From the NCBI GenBank assembly GCA_038207425.1, contig JBBQZU010000010.1, positions 42,759 through 106,758 on the forward strand: a stretch of DNA of 64,000 bases, read 5' to 3'. Shown piece after piece: positions 15,319 through 24,532 of this stretch; position 1 is the stretch's first letter, and each line of letters starts with the position of its first letter. A model generated the notes under the pieces. The model was not told where the DNA came from, did no database searches, and saw nothing but the letters and a program-made list of their open reading frames with translations. The position numbers and the translations under genes are program-made. The stretch comes from JBBQZU01 sp038207425 (GTDB taxonomy: Bacteria; Bacteroidota; Bacteroidia; Flavobacteriales_D; Cryomorphaceae).

Positions 15319-16460
15319 GATTTTACAATGATAAGTTCTTTAATACGCTGCACCTTATCGCGCACTTCATGGTGCGTGGTAGCTAGGGCTGTTACGTGGC
15401 CCATTTTCCGAAAGGGTTTTGTAATGGCTTTACCGTAAAGGTGCACATAAACATCGGGAATGGAAAGCGCTTCTTCGAGCCCTTCATACAGCACCGGCCC
15501 GGAGTGGCCTTCACTGCCAAGCAGGTTTACCATTGCTGCGATGCTGCGCAACGATGTATCGCCGAGGGGCAGGCCGGTGATTGCGCGCAGGTGTTGTGCA
15601 AATTGAGATACGCTATTGCCTTCAATGGTATGGTGGCCGGAATTGTGCGTTCGAGGAGCCGCTTCGTTGATAAGCACATCACCATCATGCGTTAAGAATA
15701 ATTCAATAGCCATAATGCCAATAAGTCCGAATGCTTCTAACAAACGGGTGGCAAGTGCTTCTACTTTGGCAATAGTATCAGGAGCTATCAGCGCCGGCGA
15801 AAAAAGAAATTCCACAAGATTTGCTTCCGGGTTGAATTCGAGCTCTACCACTGGAAATGTTTTCACTTCGCCATGCTCGTTTCGCGCTGCGATGATGGCC
15901 AGTTCTTTTTCGAAATCCACGAACTTTTCAAGCACTGAAGGCGCGTTGAATGCTTTCGCGAAATCAGCTTCGGTGCGGATTACCTGTACCCCGCGGCCAT
16001 CGTAGCCACCCTTGCGGAGTTTTTGAACGAAGGGCAGAAAATCGGTGTGTTGCTCAAGCTCAGTAGCTGATCCAATGAGCCGGAATGGTGCTGTGGGCAA
16101 ATCGTGCTTCTCGTAAAAAAGCTTCTGCAAACCTTTGTCCTGAACGGTTTCGAGTACTTCAGGCTGTGGGTAAACTTTAACGCCTTTGGCTTCAAGCCTT
16201 CGCAAACCTTCTATGCTTACATGCTCTATTTCTACGGTAACCACATCGCAGTTTTCGCCAAATGCAGCTACTGTATCAGCATCGTTAAAAGCGCCGCATA
16301 CGAATTCGTGAGCAAGTCGGCTGCAAGGTGCGTCGGGGTCGGGGTCAAGTATAGATAGCTTTATGTCGAGGTCGATGGCAGGACTTATAAGCATGCGACC
16401 TAACTGACCGCCGCCGAGCACGCCTACCTTAAAATCTTTACTGTATGGCTTTTTTTGCAT
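15315..16460 (-). CDS. purK: N5-carboxyaminoimidazole ribonucleotide synthase
   Basis: ATP-grasp enzyme making N5-CAIR from AIR, bicarbonate and ATP. 381 residues. The N-terminal GVLGGGQLGRML, the ATP-grasp core KLRKGGYDGRGVQV and INEAAPRTHNSGHHTIEG are diagnostic. Start ATG 16460; a -7 box ends 5 bases upstream of it. Followed with a 4-base overlap by purE. Confidence 0.97.
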   Translation of the reverse strand: MQKKPYSKDFKVGVLGGGQLGRMLISPAIDLDIKLSILDPDPDAPCSRLAHEFVCGAFNDADTVAAFGENCDVVTVEIEHVSIEGLRRLEAKGVKVYPQPEVLETVQDKGLQKLFYEKHDLPTAPFRLIGSATELEQHTDFLPFVQKLRKGGYDGRGVQVIRTEADFAKAFNAPSVLEKFVDFEKELAIIAARNEHGEVKTFPVVELEFNPEANLVEFLFSPALIAPDTIAKVEALATRLLEAFGLIGIMAIELFLTHDGDVLINEAAPRTHNSGHHTIEGNSVSQFAQHLRAITGLPLGDTSLRSIAAMVNLLGSEGHSGPVLYEGLEEALSIPDVYVHLYGKAITKPFRKMGHVTALATTHHEVRDKVQRIKELIIVKS

Positions 16461-16465
16461 GGGTG

Positions 16466-16473
16466 CAAAGATA
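16466..16473 (-). promoter_or_regulatory. purK: -7 box of the purK promoter
   Basis: On the minus strand this reads TATCTTTG, a perfect TAnnTTTG, with TTTA about 17 bases further upstream (16491-16494) as a weak -33. The box ends 5 bases before the ATG, implying a transcript with almost no leader. Confidence 0.6.
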
Positions 16474-16575
16474 GTTTTAGGTAAGGGAACTAAAGCCCTG
16501 GTCTTGATATGAGTTTATGCATCTTCAATGCAGCAATTGATCTTTCTGCTACCTTGCCATCAAATACCGATCTCT

Positions 16576-18303
16576 ATGCGCTTCATAATTTACTGCGCGG
16601 TCATTTGGGCTGCCTCGGCGTGCACTACTTCGCCCGTTGAGCCTGATATTGATCCTGTTGCTGCTCCGGCAGAAATTGACAGTACTTCATTTTTGCAAAA
16701 GCAGCGATTTGATGCGGCTCTTGATCAGGCTGCCAATGAAATACGAACCATCGTAGAATCCCCAGAAGAAGGGCAGCGATACAGGGCCTTGGGTGTCGAT
16801 ATGTTCTCATCGGTGTTGCTGCCAAAAGTGTACATCGAAAATAATTTCAGGCCCCTGTGGTTTACGCATCCTGATTCGCTGCAACGAGTTGCCGAAATGA
16901 TTGAATTTGTAGCAGGACTCGAATACCACGGATTTGTGCCTGAGCACTACCACTATGCCGAAATAAAGCAGCAACTCGATTCATACCGAGCTAATAAGGA
17001 ACTTCTCTTTGATGGGAATGCCCTCGCTCAGGCCGATATGATGTTTACTGACGCCTACTTTATCAGCGCCGCCCATATTTACCACGGCAAAGTGGATCAG
17101 GAAAAACTCACCGCTGAGTGGGAGATCAGACGAAATAAAAGCAACGTTAACTTTGATATGAGCCTCTTTGAAATGCTCAAAGGTGGCGAAACGGTGGAAG
17201 AATCATTCAGGCAATTTTACCCCGACCTTGGCGGATATGAAGTTATGATGGCCGAAGCGCGCAGATTGCAGTCATTGCGCGAAAGCGATTTTTCAGTAAA
17301 AGTTGATGCCAAAACTATTTCCATAAAGCCGGGCGATTCTGCGATATACATTGCTGACATCAAGCAAAAACTGGCCTTCTGGAGTTTGTATACCCCCGAC
17401 TCACTTACGCACCCCAATGTGTATGACGAAGGTGCGGTGCAAGCGATAAAGAAATTACAGAAGCAGTTTGGATTCAATGCCGACGGTGTAATCGGCAGCC
17501 TCACCCTTCGGGCACTTAATATGAGCCCAGCCGACCGAATGAATCAGATTTATGCAAACCTGGAGCGCCTCCGCTGGAAACCCGATTCATTGGAACCACG
17601 ATATGTGATGGTGAATATTGCCGATTTTAGTCTCAGGTTGCAGCAAGGGCGCGATACGCTGATCTCAATGCGGGTGATTGTGGGTAAAAATTACAGGAAG
17701 ACGCCTGTGTTTAATTCTACCATCACCTATCTGGTATTGAGTCCTGCATGGACGGTGCCGCCCACCATACTGCGCAATGATGTGCTGCCCGCCGTGCGTA
17801 AGAATGTCAATTACCTGGCCGATAAAAATATGCAGGTACTCAACTCCCAAGGCAAACCCGTAGACCCGACAACGGTAAACTGGAGCCGCGACGGAATGAA
17901 ATATACCATACGGCAAGCGCCAGGCGCCCAGAATGCACTGGGGAAAGTAAAATTTATGTTTCCAAACAAGCACAACGTTTACCTTCACGACACCCCTTCG
18001 CGCGAGTTGTTTGCCCGCGACGAAAGGGCTTTCAGCTCCGGATGCATAAGGATAGAAAAGCCTTTTGATCTGGCCAAAATTCTGCTGGCCGATATGCCTG
18101 ATTGGACGGAAGAGCGCGTACGCGAAGGAATGAACTCCAAAAGTGAACGTACCATAGTGCTCAAAAGCCCTGTAGGGGTTTATATCTATTACCTCACTTC
18201 ATGGGGTATGCCAAATGGCGAGGTGAATTTCCGCAATGACCTGTACGAGCGAGATGCCGAAATACTTAAAGTACTTAAGGAAAAACACTACGGTTGGAAT
18301 TAA
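16576..18303 (+). CDS. L,D-transpeptidase, YcbB type, probable lipoprotein
   Basis: Makes 3-3 cross-links in peptidoglycan in the periplasm. From ATG 16576 it has 575 residues: a lipoprotein-like signal (VIWAASAC), a scaffold domain, a peptidoglycan-binding domain (AIKKLQKQFGFNADGVIGSL), and a YkuD catalytic domain with the His at VYLHDTPSRELF and the Cys in FSSGCIRIE. The upstream in-frame start at 16528 adds 16 residues before the signal peptide and is rejected. The length matches the YcbB class. The next gene, 70 bases on, is an L,D-transpeptidase of another type. Confidence 0.92.
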   Translation: MRFIIYCAVIWAASACTTSPVEPDIDPVAAPAEIDSTSFLQKQRFDAALDQAANEIRTIVESPEEGQRYRALGVDMFSSVLLPKVYIENNFRPLWFTHPDSLQRVAEMIEFVAGLEYHGFVPEHYHYAEIKQQLDSYRANKELLFDGNALAQADMMFTDAYFISAAHIYHGKVDQEKLTAEWEIRRNKSNVNFDMSLFEMLKGGETVEESFRQFYPDLGGYEVMMAEARRLQSLRESDFSVKVDAKTISIKPGDSAIYIADIKQKLAFWSLYTPDSLTHPNVYDEGAVQAIKKLQKQFGFNADGVIGSLTLRALNMSPADRMNQIYANLERLRWKPDSLEPRYVMVNIADFSLRLQQGRDTLISMRVIVGKNYRKTPVFNSTITYLVLSPAWTVPPTILRNDVLPAVRKNVNYLADKNMQVLNSQGKPVDPTTVNWSRDGMKYTIRQAPGAQNALGKVKFMFPNKHNVYLHDTPSRELFARDERAFSSGCIRIEKPFDLAKILLADMPDWTEERVREGMNSKSERTIVLKSPVGVYIYYLTSWGMPNGEVNFRNDLYERDAEILKVLKEKHYGWN

Positions 18304-18373
18304 CATTTGCTGGCTGAGTCATGAACATGTTTTTGCCTAACTTCGTAACACACCATCAAGAAATCCTTATTCT

Positions 18374-19048
18374 GTGGGTCTAAAGAAGTTTTCTCTAGTA
18401 TTTATTGGAGCCGTTTTGCTTGGCATCATCGTGCTTAGCGCAGGCAGGCATCACAGCGATGACCTTTCGGAAAACACTGCCGATTCTTCTGCTGTTAGAC
18501 CATTTGCTCACCTCAATTCCCTTTCGGAGAAGATTAACCCGAAAATTTTGGCTTGCTTCAATGAGCGATATGCCGAGTATTTGCCCCAACTGAAAAACCG
18601 GGTAGTTACCATCATAGATTTTTCTTTGCCCAGCAGCACCAAGCGTTTGTGGACTGTGAATCTCGATACCGGAGAAGTGCTGTTTAATACCTGGGTGGCC
18701 CACGGCAAAAATACCGGCGACGACACCGCCCTTTTCTTCTCCAATACGCCACAGTCCTATCAGAGCAGTCTCGGGTTTTACCTTACGGAAAATACCTATA
18801 ATGGCAAGCACGGGAATTCACTTCGGTTGCTGGGACTTGAAGCCGGGATCAACGATAAGGCTCTGGAGCGCGATATTGTGATACACGGCGCCGACTACGT
18901 TTCTGAAGCCTTTATAAAAACCCATGGCCGCTTAGGCCGAAGCCACGGCTGCCCTGCGGTATCTATGGAGCTTGCCGATGATTTCATAGCGTCTGTGAAG
19001 GAAGGTTCGCTAATGTTTCTGTATCATCCCAGCTATTCAGAAAATTAG
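18374..19048 (+). CDS. Murein L,D-transpeptidase catalytic domain protein (YkuD_2)
   Basis: 224 residues with an N-terminal hydrophobic anchor or signal (about 5-23), and a C-terminal catalytic domain with GNSLRLLGLEAG, the catalytic His in DIVIHGADYVS and the Cys in GRSHGCPAVS. The start is GTG at 18374; no in-frame ATG precedes the signal region. The YkuD_2 family is distinct from YcbB, so substrate or role (cross-linking, amidase-like or attachment) may differ. It follows the YcbB gene on the same strand after 70 bases, perhaps as one unit. Confidence 0.88.
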   Translation: MGLKKFSLVFIGAVLLGIIVLSAGRHHSDDLSENTADSSAVRPFAHLNSLSEKINPKILACFNERYAEYLPQLKNRVVTIIDFSLPSSTKRLWTVNLDTGEVLFNTWVAHGKNTGDDTALFFSNTPQSYQSSLGFYLTENTYNGKHGNSLRLLGLEAGINDKALERDIVIHGADYVSEAFIKTHGRLGRSHGCPAVSMELADDFIASVKEGSLMFLYHPSYSEN

Positions 19049-19264
19049 CATCCAGTGAATCCTGATCGATTTTATAGAAATATAACCCTGCAAATACCGA
19101 AATTATCTACAAAGAAATCATTGATAGTTCGAATCGCTAAGTATTACCATTTAAGCCTTTAGTTTATTTCTTTTCAAATATTTTTAAAGTAAATTTTTAA
19201 CAGTACAAGTTGCGGTCAGATACCCTGCCAAAAGGCAAATTATTTCAACAGGCGCAATAATCAC

Positions 19265-19272
19265 TACCTTCG
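19265..19272 (+). promoter_or_regulatory. -7 box of the hpt-adk-obgE operon
   Basis: TACCTTCG, a common variant of TAnnTTTG, lies 19 bases before the hpt ATG. The rest of the 243-base gap 19049-19291 is AT-rich and shows no other feature. Confidence 0.5.
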
Positions 19273-19291
19273 CAGCCTGATTTTTTTTAAT

Positions 19292-19828
19292 ATGTCATCA
19301 ATTGTAATCCGCCAAAAGAAATTTGTACCCTACCTCAATGAGGCGCAAATACAGGCGCGTATCGCTGAAATAGGCGCAGAGATAAACCGCGATTACGAGT
19401 ATCTCGAACCCCTTTTTATAGGAGTGCTCAACGGAGCTTTTCGCTTTGCTTCCGATTTGATGAGGCATATCGAGATTCCTTGTGAAATCAATTTCGTAAA
19501 AGTATCATCATACAGGGGTACAGAGAGCAGCGGCAATCTCAGTGATCATATTGGGCTCAATTCAGATATAAGCGAAAGGCATGTCGTGATTCTTGAAGAC
19601 ATTGTAGATACCGGCCATACCATAGAGTACCTTTTGCAGAACATGGGGTCTCTTAACCCGGCCAGTATTAAGGTAGCAACCTTGCTCTTTAAGCCTGAGG
19701 CCTACCTTGGCAATATAAAGATCAACTACTGCGGCTTTGAAATTCCCAATCTTTTTGTGGTAGGCTATGGGCTTGACTACAGTGGCCTGGGTCGCCATTT
19801 AAACACTATTTATCAAGTAAAGCAATAA
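19292..19828 (+). CDS. hpt: Hypoxanthine phosphoribosyltransferase
   Basis: Salvages hypoxanthine (and usually guanine) to the nucleotide with PRPP. 178 residues with the PRPP-binding motif VVILEDIVDTGHTIEYLL and the flexible loop KVSSYRGTESSG. First gene of a six-gene run; adk follows after 3 bases. Confidence 0.95.
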   Translation: MSSIVIRQKKFVPYLNEAQIQARIAEIGAEINRDYEYLEPLFIGVLNGAFRFASDLMRHIEIPCEINFVKVSSYRGTESSGNLSDHIGLNSDISERHVVILEDIVDTGHTIEYLLQNMGSLNPASIKVATLLFKPEAYLGNIKINYCGFEIPNLFVVGYGLDYSGLGRHLNTIYQVKQ

Positions 19829-19831
19829 AGC

Positions 19832-20407
19832 ATGATCAATCTCGTACTTTTCGGCCCTCCGGGCGCCGGTAAAGGAACTCAGGCTGAGCGACTTGTAGAA
19901 AAATACAAGTTGGTACACCTGAGTACCGGCGATATATTTCGCCGCAACATAAAGGAACAAACGGAGCTTGGGCGCCTTGCAAAGCAATACATGGATGCCG
20001 GCAATCTGGTACCCGACGAGGTAACCATACGTATGCTCGAGTCGGAAGTAAATACTCAGCCGGAATCTAGAGGATTTATTTTCGATGGTTTTCCGCGCAC
20101 ACAGGCGCAAGCAGTAGCGCTCGATACGTTTCTTTCGGGAAAGGATATGAGCATTACCAAAATGCTTGCCCTTACGGTGAATGACGAAGTGCTTCGCACA
20201 AGGCTGCTCAAACGCGCCGAAACCAGCGGACGTGCTGACGATGCAGACCCTGCAATAATTGCGAACCGCATAGAAGTGTACAAGCGTGAAACTGCCCCCG
20301 TGGCTGCATATTACCGCGCTCAGGGCAAATATTCCGAAACAGACGGTATTGGAAGCATAGACCAAATAAGCGAAAGGCTTTACGCCGCCATCGACGGAAA
20401 TGAGTAA
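19832..20407 (+). CDS. adk: Adenylate kinase, short-lid form
   Basis: Interconverts AMP + ATP and 2 ADP. 191 residues, with the P-loop GPPGAGKGTQAE, the AMP site FDGFPRTQAQA and a short LID (TSGRADDADPAII) instead of the zinc-type long LID; this short form is usual in Bacteroidota. Overlaps obgE by 8 bases. Confidence 0.97.
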   Translation: MINLVLFGPPGAGKGTQAERLVEKYKLVHLSTGDIFRRNIKEQTELGRLAKQYMDAGNLVPDEVTIRMLESEVNTQPESRGFIFDGFPRTQAQAVALDTFLSGKDMSITKMLALTVNDEVLRTRLLKRAETSGRADDADPAIIANRIEVYKRETAPVAAYYRAQGKYSETDGIGSIDQISERLYAAIDGNE

Positions 20408-21395
20408 TAGCAACTTTATAGACTACGTAAAAATTTGTTTTCGCTCCGGTAAGGGCGGTAAAGGCTCTACACACCTGCACCGCGATCGCTTTACAGCACG
20501 TGGTGGTCCCGATGGTGGCGATGGAGGCCGTGGAGGCAACATCATTCTGAAGGGCAATAGCAATGTGTGGACCCTGCTGCACCTGAAGTACCGAAAGCAT
20601 ATATACGCCGGCGACGGTGAAGGCGGCGGGTTGCAAACCAGCTTTGGCAAGTCAGGCGAAGACATTTATGTAGATGTTCCACTCGGCACCATAGCCCGCG
20701 ACCCTGAAACAGGCGAAGTTTTTACGGAGATTACCGACCACGACGAAGAATTTGTTTTGCTCAAAGGAGGCCGTGGGGGCCTGGGCAATGCCCATTTCAA
20801 ATCGTCAACCATGCAGACACCGCGCTTTGCACAGCCGGGCGAAGAAGGAGTGGAATCATGGATAATTCTGGAGCTTAAAATACTCGCCGATGTGGGCCTG
20901 GTTGGTTTCCCCAACGCAGGTAAGAGTACCCTGCTTTCAGTGGTATCAGCCGCCAAGCCTGAGATTGCCGACTATCCTTTTACCACTTTGGTGCCCAATC
21001 TTGGCATAGTAAGCTACCGCGAGCACCGCTCATTCATCATGGCCGATATACCCGGAATAATAGAAGGTGCCAGCGAAGGCAAAGGCCTTGGCTTGCGGTT
21101 TTTGCGACATATAGAGCGCAACAGTTTGCTGCTGTTTATGGTACCCGCCGATAGCAAAGACATAAGCCGTGACTACGAAATATTGCTCGGAGAACTTCGC
21201 GCCTTTAATCCCGACCTGCTCGACAAGGGTAGAATACTTGCTATTACCAAGAGCGACCTGCTCGACGAAGAGCTGAAAGCTGAAATCATACCTACCTTGC
21301 CTAAATTGCCTTCCGTATTTATTTCGTCGGTTGCCCAAAAGGGACTTACAGAGCTGAAGGACCTGATATGGCAGCAACTGCACGGTAATGATTGA
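20400..21395 (+). CDS. obgE: GTPase ObgE/CgtA
   Basis: Ribosome-assembly and stress GTPase. 331 residues: a Gly-rich Obg domain (GKGGKGSTHLHRDRF, GGPDGGDGGRGGNI) at 1-160, and a G domain with G1 GFPNAGKST, switch I TTLVPNLG, G3 ADIPGII and G4 TKSD. It lacks the C-terminal OCT domain. Overlaps adk and the following PAP2 gene by 8 bases each, so translation is coupled along the operon. Confidence 0.97.
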   Translation: MSNSNFIDYVKICFRSGKGGKGSTHLHRDRFTARGGPDGGDGGRGGNIILKGNSNVWTLLHLKYRKHIYAGDGEGGGLQTSFGKSGEDIYVDVPLGTIARDPETGEVFTEITDHDEEFVLLKGGRGGLGNAHFKSSTMQTPRFAQPGEEGVESWIILELKILADVGLVGFPNAGKSTLLSVVSAAKPEIADYPFTTLVPNLGIVSYREHRSFIMADIPGIIEGASEGKGLGLRFLRHIERNSLLLFMVPADSKDISRDYEILLGELRAFNPDLLDKGRILAITKSDLLDEELKAEIIPTLPKLPSVFISSVAQKGLTELKDLIWQQLHGND

Positions 21396-21957
21396 TTGGC
21401 TTGAAGGCATAGACCGCGACTTGTTTCTGTGGCTCAATGGACTTCATAAGCCCTGGCTCGATCAGCCAATGTATTATATCAGCGAAGAGCTGGCCTGGAT
21501 ACCCATATATCTACTTATTATTTGGGCTATTAATAAAGTATGGGGCTGGAAGGTGCTTCTGTGGAGTTTTCTAGCCATAGCAGTAATAGTAACTTTGTGC
21601 GACCGCATTTCAGTTGAGTTTTTTAAGAATGTTTTTTTCCGTTACCGGCCGTCACGCAATCACGAATTGGCTCCCATGGTGCATATCGTAAACGATTATC
21701 GCGGTGGACTTTATGGTTTTATCTCATCACATGCAGCCAATTTTTTCGGAATTGCTACTTTTCTATACCTGTTGCTCAAGCCACATTTCCCGAAAGGGGC
21801 ATCCTTACTATTGCTTTGGGCTGCACTTATTGCTTACAGCCGGGTGTACCTTGGCGTGCATTACCCGGCTGATGTTACCGTCGGGGCCTTGCTAGGTATT
21901 TTGGTAGGTTGGCTGGTTTTTCGTTTTTTCGCAAGGCTGCTTTTATTGCGCTTATGA
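21388..21957 (+). CDS. PAP2 family membrane phosphatase
   Basis: 189 residues with five to six hydrophobic segments and the three phosphatase motifs: KNVFFRYRPSRN (K-x6-RP), SSHAANF (PSGH-equivalent, with Ser instead of Pro and Ala instead of Gly) and SRVYLGVHYPAD. Likely dephosphorylates undecaprenyl pyrophosphate or a lipid phosphate at the periplasmic face. The altered second motif is frequent in this family and does not exclude activity. Overlaps crcB by 4 bases. Confidence 0.88.
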   Translation: MIDWLEGIDRDLFLWLNGLHKPWLDQPMYYISEELAWIPIYLLIIWAINKVWGWKVLLWSFLAIAVIVTLCDRISVEFFKNVFFRYRPSRNHELAPMVHIVNDYRGGLYGFISSHAANFFGIATFLYLLLKPHFPKGASLLLLWAALIAYSRVYLGVHYPADVTVGALLGILVGWLVFRFFARLLLLRL

Positions 21958-22319
21958 ACACATATATAGCCATATTTATTGGAGGCGGGCTTGGCAGCAT
22001 AGCCAGATACCTTGTGGGTAAATCTGTGATGGCATGGTCTGGCTCAGTATTTCCATGGGGTACGTTGGCAGCAAATGCCTTAAGCTGTGTTATACTGGGA
22101 ATAGTTGTAGCGCTTCTTGCACGGCTTGAGCGTCCCGATTGGATGATCCCTTTGCTAATAATAGGATTTTGCGGAGGCTTTAGTACCTTCTCCACCTTTA
22201 GTTTTGAAACCCTTCAACTTGTGCAGGAAGGAAAATGGGGATTCGCTATTCTTAACATTGGCTTAAGCTTTATAAGCTGTATCTTCATTTTATTTGCACT
22301 ATCTAAGTTATTGAAATGA
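21954..22319 (+). CDS. crcB: Fluoride channel CrcB/Fluc
   Basis: A small dual-topology fluoride channel exporting F- from the cytoplasm. 121 residues from ATG 21954 with four hydrophobic helices, GGGLGSIARYLVG near the N-terminus and the pore signature CGGFSTFSTFSFE. No fluoride riboswitch would be expected inside an operon and none is seen. Overlaps the neighbours on both sides by 4 bases. Confidence 0.95.
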   Translation: MNTYIAIFIGGGLGSIARYLVGKSVMAWSGSVFPWGTLAANALSCVILGIVVALLARLERPDWMIPLLIIGFCGGFSTFSTFSFETLQLVQEGKWGFAILNIGLSFISCIFILFALSKLLK

Positions 22320-23944
22320 AGTCAATAATATTTTTTGCTGCTGCACTTATGATCGTATTTGCCGCCCAGGCTCAAAATACTGAAGGTAAACCGCGCCTAG
22401 TAGTGGGTATTGTTGTAGACCAAATGCGCAACGACTACCTGAAGCGTTATGAGAATCTTTATGGCGAAGGCGGCTTTAGCCGAATGATGAAAGAAGGATT
22501 TTACTGCGCCAATCACCACTTCAGCTATGTGCCCACTTCTACCGGTCCGGGACACGCTTCAGTTTATACAGGAACTACCCCTTCAATACACGGTATAGTT
22601 GCCAATAACTGGTACGACCCCCGAATGAGGCAAGATATATATTGCACGCAGGATAAGTCAGTAAAAACAATTGGCGCAGACAATGCTGATGGACAGATGA
22701 GTCCCGTAAATTTGCAAACCACAACAATAACCGATGAGCTGCGGCTTTTTTGGAATTTCAGGAGTAAAGTGGTGGGAATTTCCCTTAAGGACCGTGGCGC
22801 GATACTCCCCGCAGGTCGCACTGGCACTGCATACTGGTACAGCAAGAGCAGTTTCATAAGCAGTAGTTGGTACATGAATGAACTGCCTGAGTGGGTAGTA
22901 AAGTTTAACTCCCAGAAACTACCGGAAAAGTATATTCAAAGCGGGTGGTCACTGTTGCTCGCCCCTGAACGTTATACCGCAAGCCTGCCAGATGACAGCC
23001 CTTATGAGAAAAAATTTGCAGGTGAAGACAAGCCGGTATTTCCGAAGAACCTGCAGAAGCTGACAGAAGAGAATGGCGCTGATTTCGTAATTAAGAATAC
23101 TCCTTACGGCAATACATTGGTTTTTGAATTTGCAAAAACTGTGGTTGTTTCCGAAGGATTGGGGAAAGACCCAATAACAGATTTTCTGGCAGTGAGTTTT
23201 TCTACTCCTGATTACATGGGCCATGCGGCAGGTATAAGAGCAGTAGAGATTCAGGATATGTATCTTCGGCTCGATGCTGAGCTAGCGGCATTTTTTAGTT
23301 TTCTTGACAAAGAAGTGGGAAAGGGCAAGTACAGCGTATTTCTCACTGCTGACCACGGCGCGGCTGAAGTGCCAAACTTTGCGCTAAGCCATAAATTGCC
23401 GGCAGGCTTTATTGATGAAAAAGGCATGAAGGCACAATTGGACAGTATTCTTTTAGAGATCCATCCTTTTGGTGGGGCACTTCTTGATCGCGTTGAGGAA
23501 TCCTGCCTTTTCTTCAACAAAGAAAAATTAAAGGAGTCGGGACTTGAATACACAGCCCTCTGCGAAAAGATTGCAAGAGCTATTCGCAACCTGGATGGCA
23601 TATACAATGCATACTCCGGTGAGTCTATAATATGGGGAGGCGGGTCCAATGAGTTTCCTCGCCAGCATCTGAACAGAGGCCTTTATCCTCCGGTAGCACC
23701 CGATGTAATCTGGGTTCATTCGAGTGGCTATATACCATACGGCCCTGTAGGTACAACCCATGGTAGCCCGTGGAGGTATGATACACATGTGCCATTGCTG
23801 ATGTTCGGTAAGGGAATCAATAAAGGAAAGACCAATAGGGAAACGAACATTCGTGATATAGCATCTACACTAAGTATGCTTCTTGGTGTACCGCTGCCAT
23901 CAGGCAGCACCGGGATACCGGTATCAGAAGCGCTTCAGCGCTAA
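22316..23944 (+). CDS. pafA: Alkaline phosphatase PafA-like
   Basis: Exported phosphomonoesterase of the alkaline phosphatase superfamily. 542 residues: signal peptide to about residue 20, the metal site VVGIVVDQMRNDYL, the nucleophile region TSTGPGHASVYTGTTPSIHG (Thr nucleophile), TPDYMGHAAG and the distal ligands in LTADHGAAEV and GTTHGSPW. Last gene of the hpt-adk-obgE-PAP2-crcB-pafA run; its stop overlaps by 4 bases the stop of the convergent histidine kinase remnant. Gene name by similarity to the PafA group. Confidence 0.88.
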   Translation: MKSIIFFAAALMIVFAAQAQNTEGKPRLVVGIVVDQMRNDYLKRYENLYGEGGFSRMMKEGFYCANHHFSYVPTSTGPGHASVYTGTTPSIHGIVANNWYDPRMRQDIYCTQDKSVKTIGADNADGQMSPVNLQTTTITDELRLFWNFRSKVVGISLKDRGAILPAGRTGTAYWYSKSSFISSSWYMNELPEWVVKFNSQKLPEKYIQSGWSLLLAPERYTASLPDDSPYEKKFAGEDKPVFPKNLQKLTEENGADFVIKNTPYGNTLVFEFAKTVVVSEGLGKDPITDFLAVSFSTPDYMGHAAGIRAVEIQDMYLRLDAELAAFFSFLDKEVGKGKYSVFLTADHGAAEVPNFALSHKLPAGFIDEKGMKAQLDSILLEIHPFGGALLDRVEESCLFFNKEKLKESGLEYTALCEKIARAIRNLDGIYNAYSGESIIWGGGSNEFPRQHLNRGLYPPVAPDVIWVHSSGYIPYGPVGTTHGSPWRYDTHVPLLMFGKGINKGKTNRETNIRDIASTLSMLLGVPLPSGSTGIPVSEALQR

Positions 23945-24494
23945 ATGCTAAAGGGTATGCTTATTTTATACCTTGTGCCTTCTGCTCTTGAATTTAGTAA
24001 TAACAAATCCTTGAGTTCAGTGACTCTTTGATTTATAGTGCGCAGGCCGTTTCCGCCAGTGGCATAAGCTGGATCAAACCCTGCACCATTGTCGCTCAGT
24101 TCCAGTTGCAGGCTTTGTTCGTTGACTGAAATGAACAAGCTACAGGTTGTCGCCCCGGAATGCTTTGCAAGATTGTTGATCACCTCTTTTAAAATCAGCA
24201 GCAGATTTCTCCTTTCAAGCTGAGTGAGCTGTATCTTTTTGAAATTCTCATCTACCTGCCATGTGCAATTGATGTCCTTTGCGGCCAGCAGAGGTGAGCA
24301 AAATGATTTATGCGTAGCAGCAGCTTATCAGCAGAATCGTTGAGTGGATTGATGGCCCATACGAGATCGCTCATGGCGTTCTGCGTTCTATCATGTCAAG
24401 CAATTCACTTAGTGTTTTTCTGGCATTGCAGAAAGGGTATGTTTTCCCGTTGTTCGAATTCAATAGTGCATGCAATGATTAAAACCGTGACAAT
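23941..24494 (-). pseudogene. Decayed sensor histidine kinase
   Basis: The C-terminal 80 residues are an intact half of a HATPase_c domain (VINNLAKHSGAT N-box, DNGAGFDPAYATGGNGL G-boxes). Extending upstream by hand, the same frame continues through LLAAKDINCTWQVDENF and QLERRNLLLILKE, then shifts at an A-run near 24300-24303 into the frame of SDLVWAINPLNDSADKLLL, and shifts again at 24379-24389 into a frame reading KTLSELLDMIE, preceded by EFEQREN. The H-box (DLHD type) that should follow EFEQREN is missing. The stop TAA at 24495-24497 closes the frame. At least two frameshifts plus a deletion make this a pseudogene of a NarX/DegS-type kinase, the former partner of the response regulator upstream. 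Confidence 0.85.
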
Positions 24495-24532
24495 TTAGCA
24501 AATAGATCATCAAAATTTCAGATTGATATTAC

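Noticed and set aside
23941..24183. Stand-alone 80-residue ATPase-like protein
   Set aside because: The same reading frame continues upstream as kinase sequence without a start; it is the tail of a decayed histidine kinase.
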